Positions 1 through 5,292 of a stretch of DNA of 7,257 nt are shown one piece after another. Position numbers and translations under genes: made by a program. Position 1 is the first letter of the stretch. Each line of letters begins with the position of its first letter. Origin of the DNA: Thermoleophilia bacterium (GTDB lineage: Bacteria > Actinomycetota > Thermoleophilia > Gaiellales > Gaiellaceae); NCBI GenBank assembly GCA_014534415.1, contig JACVRM010000109.1:1-7257 (forward strand), written 5' to 3'. Under the pieces are notes generated by a model. The model saw only the letters and a list, made by a program, of their open reading frames with translations, did no database searches and was not told the origin of the DNA.

Positions 1-117
1 GAGCTCGACGTGGAGACGCTGCGCGCCGAGACGCGTGAGCGGATCGGCGCCTGGAACGAGATCGGCCGCACGCTCTGCGGGGCGTTCCTCGAGGCCGCGA
101 CGGGCGCGGCCGTTTAG
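1..117 (+). CDS. C-terminal fragment of an unidentified protein (38 residues, cut by the left edge)
   Basis: Frame 1 is open from the first base to a TAG at 115-117 and encodes the last 38 residues of a protein whose start lies outside the window. The visible part is charged and looks helical, beginning ELDVETLRAETRERIG and ending in an Ala-rich tail (FLEAATGAAV). This resembles the closing amphipathic helix of a soluble enzyme. I do not recognise the family and assign no function. It is called coding because it reads cleanly to the edge with a sensible amino-acid mix, and because its stop interlocks with that of the convergent dehydrogenase gene, sharing TTAG at 114-117. It could still be chance open frame, since short frames stay open easily in GC-rich DNA. 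Confidence 0.5.
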   Translation, partial: ELDVETLRAETRERIGAWNEIGRTLCGAFLEAATGAAV

Positions 118-1283
118 GGCCTCAACACCACCTTCACGGCGCCGTCGCGCTTGGCCTGGAACAGCTCGTACGCCTCGGGAGCACGGGCGAGTGGCCACGT
201 GTGCGTCGTCAGATCTTCCGTGCCGAGCGGATCGTCGTCGCGCAGCAGGAGCGGCAGGATGTCGTCGACCCAGCGGCGCACGTTCGCCTGGCCCATGCGT
301 ACCTGGACCTGCATGTCGAACAGGTCACCGAGCGGAAACATCTGCACGGGGCCGGAGTAGACGCCCGTCAGCGAGAGGGTCCCGCCGCGGCGCACACACC
401 GCATGCTCTCCCAGAGCGCGTGCGTGCGGTCCATCTGGATCTTGACCGCCTGCAGGACGTGGTCGAGGCGCGAGCCCGCGGCTTCCATGCCGACCGCGTC
501 GATGACGGCGTCGGCGCCGCGCCCGGCCGTCATGTCGAGCACGGCCTCTTTGACGCTGTCGGCGGCTTCGAAGTCGATCGTCTCGACGCCGTAGCGGCGC
601 GCGAGCTGGAGTCGCGCGGGCACACGGTCGACGGCGAGAACGCGCTCGACGCCGAAGTGGCGCGCGATTCGGCAGCACATCTGGCCGATCGGCCCGAGGC
701 CGAAGACGAGGAGCGTGCCTTGGCGCGGCGGGTCGGCATAGATCACGGCCTGCCAGGCCGTGGGCAGGACGTCAGACAGGAATAGGAAGCGCTCGTCGGA
801 AGGTCCGTCCGGCACTTTGATCGGCCCGAAGTGCGCCTGTGGGACGCGGAGGTACTCGGCCTGGCCGCCGGCGATCGCGCCATAGAGGTGCGTGTAGCCG
901 AAGAGGCTTGCGGCCTTGCCGCGCCCGAGCAGCGAGAGCGGTGCCTTGACATGCCGGTTCTGCGTCGTCTCGCACTGCGAATGGAGTCCCTGCGTACACG
1001 TGAAGCAGCGGCCGCACGCGACGTTGAACGGCACGACGACACGGTCGCCCGGACGGATGTGCGCGACCTCGCTGCCGACCTCCTCGACGATGCCCATCGG
1101 CTCGTGGCCGAGAATGTCCCCCTCGCGCATCACCGCGGAGAGCTTCGCGTAGAGATGCAGGTCGGAGCCGCAGATCGCCGTGGAAGTGATCCGGACGATC
1201 GCGTCCGTAGGCTCCCGGATGGCGGGGTCGGGTACGTCGTCGACGCGGACGTCCTGCTTCCCGTGCCAGACGACCGCCTTCAT
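114..1283 (-). CDS. Zinc-dependent medium-chain alcohol dehydrogenase (formaldehyde dehydrogenase-like)
   Basis: A 389-residue cytosolic medium-chain dehydrogenase that should oxidise an alcohol or aldehyde adduct, or work in reverse, using NAD(P). The N-terminal GroES-like domain carries the catalytic zinc ligands C38 (in ICGSD) and H60-E61 (GHE). A structural zinc lobe has C90, C93, C96 and C104. The Rossmann motif is GLGPIG at 195-200, with acidic D219 at the end of the second strand, which favours NAD+. The S-D-V-L-P-T stretch near 170-174 and the insert around 110-140 resemble glutathione-dependent formaldehyde dehydrogenase-like members. The substrate cannot be told from sequence. I chose the ATG at 1281-1283 because MKAVVWHG is the typical family N-terminus; the frame stays open upstream, but that part is Arg-rich and unlike the family. 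No Shine-Dalgarno sequence precedes it. It lies 46 bases after the MFS gene on the same strand, so co-transcription is likely. Confidence 0.93.
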   Translation of the reverse strand: MKAVVWHGKQDVRVDDVPDPAIREPTDAIVRITSTAICGSDLHLYAKLSAVMREGDILGHEPMGIVEEVGSEVAHIRPGDRVVVPFNVACGRCFTCTQGLHSQCETTQNRHVKAPLSLLGRGKAASLFGYTHLYGAIAGGQAEYLRVPQAHFGPIKVPDGPSDERFLFLSDVLPTAWQAVIYADPPRQGTLLVFGLGPIGQMCCRIARHFGVERVLAVDRVPARLQLARRYGVETIDFEAADSVKEAVLDMTAGRGADAVIDAVGMEAAGSRLDHVLQAVKIQMDRTHALWESMRCVRRGGTLSLTGVYSGPVQMFPLGDLFDMQVQVRMGQANVRRWVDDILPLLLRDDDPLGTEDLTTHTWPLARAPEAYELFQAKRDGAVKVVLRP

Positions 1284-1329
1284 GACGTCGGAATACCGCG
1301 CGCGCGAAGGTCGAAAACGCGCACGTGTG

Positions 1330-2502
1330 CTAGGCGGGTTCCGCGCGCGAGCCCGGCGCCCGCGGCGCGTGTGGCACGAGTCTCCTGTAGCGCGAGACGG
1401 CCACGAACGTCGCTGCACAGAGCGCGGCCGCGGCGACGTAAGCCGTGCCGTCGCCGAAGGCGTCAGCCGTCGCCCCCCCGGCTGCGGGGCCGACGAGGTT
1501 GCCGACCGCCCACGCGGCGTTCATCGCGCCGAACGCGATCGCCTGCGCGACACCGGCTCGCTCGGCGCCGTCGGAGATGATCGACATGCCGGGCGTGAAC
1601 ATCGCGCCATAGGCGAGCGCAGCCGCGAGCACCAGCGCGGCGACCGCTGCGGCCGACCCCGCCCACGCGAGCGCGATGGAGACGCCGACCGACGCGACCA
1701 GCGCGGCGCGCACGGGCACGAGCCGGCCCCGGCGGTCGACGAAGCGGCCGAGGAGCGGGTTCATCGCCGCCTCGATTCCCGCGGCCGCGAGCCAGATCGC
1801 CCCGATGGCGACGGCGCCCCAGCCGAGCGCGGCGAGCTCGAGCGGGACGAGCACGGCGAGCAGTCCGAAGAGGAGCGACGGCAGCGCCACGAGCCAGAGG
1901 CCGCCGAGCAGGCGCCGCCCGCGCAGCGCCGCACCGAGCGTGCGGAGGCTCGCTCGCTCGGACGACGCGCCGGGCATTTGCAACGCGATCAGCGCGAGCG
2001 CGCCCGCCAGCCCCGCCACCGCGGCAAACGTCGGTGCGTCGCCCGCGACCTCGGCGATCGCGCCCAGGACGGGCCCGAGCATCGCTCCGACGATCGCGAC
2101 GCCGAGCGCCGATCCCAGCAGCTCGCCCCGCCGCCCGCGCGGCGCTGCGGCAACGAGCCACGAGAGCGCGCCCGCCCACGAGAGCGCGCTGCCGACGCCC
2201 TGCGCGAAGCGCGCACCGCCGAGCATCCAGGAGCTGCCCGCGAGCCCGAACGCGACGCTCGCCGCGCCGACGAGAACGAGACCGGCGACCGCGGCCGCCC
2301 GCGGGCCGAACCGCGCCGCCGCCACGCCGCCCGGCAGCCCGCCTGCCAGCGCTCCGGCCGCGTACGCGCCGACGAGTGCCCCGGCCCCCGCCTTCGAGAG
2401 CTCGAAGTCCTCGGCGTACCGCGGCAGCAGCGGCGTGAGCGCCGAGTAGAGCATCGAGTCGACGAAGACGATCGCGGACGCGACGGCCAGCAGGCGGCGC
2501 AC
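1330..2502 (-). CDS. Major facilitator superfamily transporter (drug/metabolite efflux type)
   Basis: A 390-residue integral membrane protein with about 12 hydrophobic segments in two halves split by a polar loop near 176-198, the normal size and layout for a proton-driven MFS carrier. The TM2-TM3 loop (59-68) corresponds to motif A, but alanine stands where the conserved Asp normally is. The equivalent second-half loop keeps G-R-F-V-D-R-R-G-R (252-260). Segment five has the antiporter-like motif C pattern (G139, G143-P144, G147), which points to export. The substrate is unknown. The GTG at 2500-2502 is the first available start, since an in-frame TAG lies four codons upstream. It has no visible Shine-Dalgarno sequence. 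It heads a probable two-gene unit with the dehydrogenase, so it may move a substrate or product of that enzyme, but this rests on position only. Confidence 0.92.
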   Translation of the reverse strand: MRRLLAVASAIVFVDSMLYSALTPLLPRYAEDFELSKAGAGALVGAYAAGALAGGLPGGVAAARFGPRAAAVAGLVLVGAASVAFGLAGSSWMLGGARFAQGVGSALSWAGALSWLVAAAPRGRRGELLGSALGVAIVGAMLGPVLGAIAEVAGDAPTFAAVAGLAGALALIALQMPGASSERASLRTLGAALRGRRLLGGLWLVALPSLLFGLLAVLVPLELAALGWGAVAIGAIWLAAAGIEAAMNPLLGRFVDRRGRLVPVRAALVASVGVSIALAWAGSAAAVAALVLAAALAYGAMFTPGMSIISDGAERAGVAQAIAFGAMNAAWAVGNLVGPAAGGATADAFGDGTAYVAAAALCAATFVAVSRYRRLVPHAPRAPGSRAEPA

Positions 2503-2698
2503 GGCGCCACGCTAGCGGTCACGCCCGGGCCCCGAGCACGGTCGGCGGCTCGTCGCGGAGCGAGCGCTCTACGGCGGTCTTTCGGCCAACGAGCGCGTCT
2601 CTGTCTCCTCCCTCGTTCGAGCGATACCCGAACCGGCCACGTTAAGCCCCGACCGAGGGACGGCAGCCCAGTGCGGTGCGTCGATAGACATAGCTCGG
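2503..2698. other. Divergent intergenic region between the MFS gene and the M23 peptidase gene
   Basis: This 196-base spacer must hold the promoters for both outward-facing genes. I see short perfect palindromes (CGCTAGCG at 2510-2517, GCCCGGGC at 2523-2530, GAGCGCTC at 2562-2569) and an interrupted repeat, GTTCG at 2615-2619 with CGAAC at 2629-2633. Palindromes of this length are common by chance in GC-rich DNA. I found no convincing -35/-10 pair on either strand and no Shine-Dalgarno sequence before either start, so leaderless or short-leader transcripts are possible. Confidence 0.4.
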
Positions 2699-3598
2699 AT
2701 GCGCCCCGTGATCTTCCTCAGCCTGCTCGCCGCTTTGCTCGTGCTTCCGGCCGCAGCGGACGCGCGCGACCCAAACGTCGCCGCGCTCCAGGTCGCACTG
2801 CGCGCGCGCGGGTTCTACGCGGGTGCCGTGAACGGTGAGCGTGGGCCGTCCACGACCGAGGCTGTTCGCGCGTTCCAGCGCCGTGCGGGGCTGACGGCGG
2901 ACGGGTCGCTCGGCGCGCGGACGCGCGTCGCCCTCGGTGCGTTCGGGCGGCACGCGCTCGGCAGCCGCCCGATAACGACCGGCGTATCCGGCTGGGATGC
3001 TGCCGCCGTCCAGTTCATGCTCGCCTGGCAAGGTTTTCCGTCCGGAGCGATCGACGGTCAGTTCGGAGAGCGCAGCACCGCGGCTCTCCGTCAGTTCCAG
3101 CGGTGGGCACGGCTGCCGGTAACCGGCGTGACCGATGCGGCCGTGCTGAAGGCGCTGCGAGCGCAGCCGGCGCGCTCGCCGGTACGCCTGGCCGCTCCCG
3201 TCGCCGTCGCACCCACCGACCGGTTTGGCCCGCGCGGCGACCGCTTCCACGCCGGCCTCGACTTCCCGGCAGCGCGCGGGACGCGCGTCACCGCGGGTGC
3301 CTCCGGGCGCGTCACGCACGCCGGCCCCCTTGCAGGGGGTTGGGGAAACGTCGTGACGGTGGACTACGGGTCGGGAGTCGAGGCGATGCACGCCCACCTG
3401 TCACGCGTGGACGTCCGCGTCGGCCAGCGAGTCGCCGTCGGCGCGTCGCTCGGCGCCGTCGGCGCCACCGGCCACGCGACCGGTCCGCATCTCCACCTCG
3501 AGCTGCGCCTGCGCGGCGCCGCGATCGACCCGCTCACCGCGTTCCCGCAGACGAGAACGCGCCCGGCCGATCCGCCTCTCGAGATCAAGCCTCGCTGA
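2699..3598 (+). CDS. Secreted M23 family peptidase with two peptidoglycan-binding domains
   Basis: A 299-residue exported cell-wall enzyme. Residues 1-22 form a signal peptide: M-R-P, then a hydrophobic core, then an Ala-rich end with likely cleavage after A-D-A. Two peptidoglycan-binding_1 repeats follow, at about 25-82 and 98-153, each with the G-F-x-x-G-x-(I/V)-(N/D)-G and A-(V/L)-R-x-F-Q signatures. The C-terminal LytM/M23 domain (about 172-282) has every zinc and catalytic element: H184-x3-D188, H231-A-H233, and H264-L-H266. It should therefore be an active metallo-endopeptidase cutting peptide cross-links of peptidoglycan, not a degenerate activator. The ATG at 2699 is the only start in frame for many codons upstream. 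No Shine-Dalgarno sequence is visible. The gene is monocistronic as seen and converges on the kinase gene 25 bases away. The target bond and the physiological role (growth, division, germination) are not visible. Confidence 0.95.
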   Translation: MRPVIFLSLLAALLVLPAAADARDPNVAALQVALRARGFYAGAVNGERGPSTTEAVRAFQRRAGLTADGSLGARTRVALGAFGRHALGSRPITTGVSGWDAAAVQFMLAWQGFPSGAIDGQFGERSTAALRQFQRWARLPVTGVTDAAVLKALRAQPARSPVRLAAPVAVAPTDRFGPRGDRFHAGLDFPAARGTRVTAGASGRVTHAGPLAGGWGNVVTVDYGSGVEAMHAHLSRVDVRVGQRVAVGASLGAVGATGHATGPHLHLELRLRGAAIDPLTAFPQTRTRPADPPLEIKPR

Positions 3599-3638
3599 GC
3601 CGCGACAGGGCGCGCGTCCGGCGCTATTGTGCGAGGCT
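3588..3638. terminator. Inverted repeat across the convergent M23 / kinase junction, possible bidirectional terminator
   Basis: AGCCTCGC at 3588-3595 is the exact reverse complement of GCGAGGCT at 3631-3638. A second helix can nest inside: GCCG at 3599-3602 with CGGC at 3619-3622, continuing after a one-base bulge as GAC at 3604-3606 with GTC at 3616-3618. Both stop codons lie within the structure, so it could end transcripts from either side. No T-run follows it in either direction, so a classical intrinsic terminator is not shown. Confidence 0.35.
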
Positions 3639-4865
3639 CTCGGCAGGCAGCTCGAGCGCGAAGCACGCGCCCTTCGACTCCGCGTCCTCGTAGCGGAGGT
3701 CGCCGCCCAGTGACTGCGCATACGAGCGCGCGATCGCGAGGCCGAGGCCGGCGCCGCCGGTGCGCAGAGCGCGGCTAGTCGGCGCGCGCGAGAAGCGGTC
3801 GAACAAGCGCGGTACGAACTCGGGATTGATGCCGTTGCCGTGGTCCTGCACGACGAGCCGGAAGCTGCCGTTCGCCTCGCTGCGTACTTCGACCGGCGGC
3901 TCGCCGTAGCTCAGGGCGTTGGTGATCAGGTTCGCCACGATGCGCTCGAACGCCTCGGGATCGGTGACGAGCTCGAGGTCGGGGGCCACTTCGAGTCGCA
4001 CGTCATTTATCCGGTCGGGAGCGATCTGCGGCAGCAGGAACTCGACGCGCTCGCGTGGCCGGAAGCGCTCCGGGTGGGGCTGCACGACGCCTGCCTCGAT
4101 GCGCGAAAGGTCGAGCAGCCCCTGCGCGAGGGACGAGAGGCGCGTCGTCTGCTCGAAGAGCGTCCGGCGGAGGTCGCGCCGCTGTTCCCGCGACAGCTCT
4201 TCGCCGCGAAGTTGCAGCGTGGACGCGATCCCGTGCACGACTGCGATCGGCGTGCGCAGCTCGTGCGACGCGATCGAGACGAAGTCGCTCTTGACCTCGT
4301 CGATGCGCCGCAGCTCGGCGAGCGCGTTCTCGAGGGCCTCGTACTGGTCCGCCTTCTCCACGAAGACCGCCGCAACCCAGCCGAGCGTCGAGAGCAGGTG
4401 TAAGTCCTCGTCGCTGAGCTGGAACTCGCCGCCCTGGCGATCGGCGACCAGGAAGCCGAGACAGCGGTCCTCGATGACGAGGGGCACGGCGACGAGCGAG
4501 CGGACGCCGAAGCGCTCGATGATCTTGCCGGGGACGGCGCCTTCCGAGGTCGCGTCCTGAACGAATACTGCACGCCGGTCGACCAGCGCCCTCTCGAGAA
4601 ACGGGAACTTCTCGATCATCAGCCACTGATCTCCAGGCCAGTCGATGTTCTGCTGGACGACGGCGTGGACAGTGCGTTCGTCGGCGTTGTAGCGGACGAG
4701 CAGTGCGCGGTGGAATCCGAAGCCGGTCCGCACCTCCGTGCAGATGCGGTGGAGGATCTCGCCGACCGTGTAGGGGCCGGCCGCGACGACGCGCGCGAGC
4801 TCGTAGAACGCCCGCAGTTCCGTCGACAGCCGATCGTCTCGCTGACTTCCCTGAGCCGCAGCCAC
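3624..4865 (-). CDS. Soluble GAF-domain sensor histidine kinase
   Basis: A 413-residue two-component sensor kinase with no membrane segment, so a cytoplasmic sensor. A GAF domain spans about 18-172, and a short coiled linker at 172-192 follows it. The HisKA domain has the H-box S-H-E-L-R-T-P-I with phospho-acceptor H201. The HATPase_c domain has all boxes: N box N312-L-I-T-N316-A, G1 D341-H-G-N-G, F box L-F-D-R-F (354-358) and G2 G-G-A-G-L-G-L (370-376). It should autophosphorylate and pass phosphate to a response regulator, but none is encoded in the window, so it is orphan as seen. The GAF ligand is unknown; I see no Cys/His set that would indicate an iron-sulfur or obvious heme sensor. The start is GTG at 4863-4865, because an in-frame TAG lies immediately upstream. 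It follows the DUF6458-like gene on the same strand with a strong hairpin between them. Confidence 0.94.
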   Translation of the reverse strand: MAAAQGSQRDDRLSTELRAFYELARVVAAGPYTVGEILHRICTEVRTGFGFHRALLVRYNADERTVHAVVQQNIDWPGDQWLMIEKFPFLERALVDRRAVFVQDATSEGAVPGKIIERFGVRSLVAVPLVIEDRCLGFLVADRQGGEFQLSDEDLHLLSTLGWVAAVFVEKADQYEALENALAELRRIDEVKSDFVSIASHELRTPIAVVHGIASTLQLRGEELSREQRRDLRRTLFEQTTRLSSLAQGLLDLSRIEAGVVQPHPERFRPRERVEFLLPQIAPDRINDVRLEVAPDLELVTDPEAFERIVANLITNALSYGEPPVEVRSEANGSFRLVVQDHGNGINPEFVPRLFDRFSRAPTSRALRTGGAGLGLAIARSYAQSLGGDLRYEDAESKGACFALELPAESLAQ

Positions 4866-4868
4866 CTA

Positions 4869-4882
4869 CCTTCGCCGCTCCC
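4869..4882 (-). promoter_or_regulatory. Ribosome binding region of the histidine kinase gene
   Basis: On the minus strand, GGGAG (4878-4882) and GAAGG (4869-4873) precede the GTG at 4865. The first is 12 bases away and the second only 3, so neither spacing is ideal, and which one works is uncertain. The in-frame TAG directly before GTG fixes this codon as the most upstream start. Confidence 0.4.
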
Positions 4883-4891
4883 GGCTGAATC

Positions 4892-4919
4892 GGGACGGGG
4901 CGGCGAGCCGCCCCGTCCC
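4892..4919 (-). terminator. Perfect 13-bp GC hairpin between the DUF6458-like and kinase genes
   Basis: GGGACGGGGCGGC at 4892-4904 pairs with no mismatch to 4907-4919. Only two bases (GA) separate the arms, so the inner pair probably opens to give a 12-bp stem and a four-base loop. It lies 12 bases past the DUF6458 stop and 26 bases before the kinase GTG. On the transcribed (minus) strand the following bases are GATTCAGCC, with no T-run, so it would be a GC-rich terminator without a U-tail, or a processing or regulatory stem in a shared mRNA. Confidence 0.55.
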
Positions 4920-4931
4920 TCTTCGTCTCGT

Positions 4932-5165
4932 CTAGTACGGGGGCCCCGGCGGCGGGCCTTCCTCGACGTACGTCCGCCGACGCCCGAAGTATCCAGGGCC
5001 ACCCCACGACGACCAGAAGATCACCGAGAGGACCAGCCCGAGGATCCCGATCACGAGCAGGATCCAGCCTATGACCTCGATGTCGAGGCCCGAGACCTCC
5101 GCGCTCACTGCGAACGCGAGAATCGCCCCCACCGCGATCAGGAAAATGCTCACTCCGACTCCCAT
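4932..5165 (-). CDS. Small two-helix membrane protein, DUF6458-like
   Basis: A 77-residue protein with two membrane helices at about 5-22 and 31-52, joined by a short polar turn (A-E-V-S-G-L-D). A soluble tail follows with W-S-S-W-G-G, three consecutive arginines (62-64) and a proline-rich end (PPPGPPY). The N-terminus (MGVGVSIFLIAVGAIL) and the I-G-W-I-L-L-V-I-G pattern match my recollection of DUF6458, a short actinobacterial family of unknown function; no search was run. The cluster of arginines after helix two suggests both termini face the cytoplasm. The start is well supported: ATG at 5163-5165 follows an excellent Shine-Dalgarno sequence. It is transcribed away from coxB and towards the kinase. 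A link to the oxidase is suggested only by the shared spacer. Confidence 0.88.
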   Translation of the reverse strand: MGVGVSIFLIAVGAILAFAVSAEVSGLDIEVIGWILLVIGILGLVLSVIFWSSWGGPGYFGRRRTYVEEGPPPGPPY

Positions 5166-5170
5166 TTGCG

Positions 5171-5179
5171 CCCTCCTTT
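5171..5179 (-). promoter_or_regulatory. Strong Shine-Dalgarno sequence of the DUF6458-like gene
   Basis: The minus strand reads AAAGGAGGG ending 5 bases before the ATG at 5165, a near-perfect anti-16S match. It is the strongest ribosome binding site in the window. Most other starts here have weak or no Shine-Dalgarno sequences, which suggests high translation of this small protein. Confidence 0.85.
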
Positions 5180-5193
5180 AGGGGCTCCATCTA

Positions 5194-5224
5194 CCCGCGC
5201 GAGTCGCGGGCGTAACTCGCCCGC
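5194..5224. promoter_or_regulatory. Two overlapping, mutually exclusive hairpins in the DUF6458 / coxB divergent spacer
   Basis: Hairpin A pairs CCCGCG (5194-5199) with CGCGGG (5205-5210). Hairpin B pairs GCGGGCG (5206-5212) with CGCCCGC (5218-5224). They share 5206-5210, so only one can form at a time. A further inverted repeat, GCGAGT (5199-5204) with ACTCGC (5215-5220), offers a third pairing and could also be an operator. The element sits 15 bases upstream of the DUF6458 Shine-Dalgarno sequence. Its function is not known. Confidence 0.3.
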
Positions 5225-5278
5225 TTTCGACGTCGCCTGTACTCTCCCCTCTTCTCGCAGGCGTCAGCCCGCGGGATG

Positions 5279-5284
5279 TAGTCT
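5279..5284 (+). promoter_or_regulatory. Candidate -10 element for coxB
   Basis: TAGTCT fits the actinobacterial TANNNT -10 pattern. It ends 8 bases before the coxB GTG, which would give a leaderless transcript starting at or next to the start codon. This fits the absence of a Shine-Dalgarno sequence before coxB. No good -35 is seen at the usual distance. The bases between are a perfect palindrome, CGGGCCCG (5285-5292). Confidence 0.25.
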
Positions 5285-5292
5285 CGGGCCCG

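Noticed and set aside
1284..1418. Upstream extension of the dehydrogenase to 434 residues
   Set aside because: The extra 45 residues are Arg/Ser-rich, overlap the MFS coding end and precede the standard family N-terminus MKAVVW.
2681..2698. AT-richer stretch TCGATAGACATAG before the M23 start as a -10 element
   Set aside because: No hexamer fits TANNNT well and no -35 lies at a sensible distance, so it was not called a promoter.
1180..2838. Long plus-strand open frame of 552 codons
   Set aside because: It lies opposite the MFS gene, its translation is dominated by Arg/Ala/Glu/Asp runs with no recognisable domain, and it crosses into the M23 gene. It is the usual antisense shadow of GC-rich coding DNA.
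2642..3397. Minus-strand open frame of 251 codons opposite the M23 gene
   Set aside because: The plus strand encodes a signal peptide, two binding repeats and a complete M23 active site. The minus-strand product has no recognisable features.
4003..5190. Minus-strand open frame of 395 codons in a different frame from the kinase
   Set aside because: It overlaps the kinase and DUF6458, whose domains are clear in their own frames, and its product is Arg-rich with no motif.
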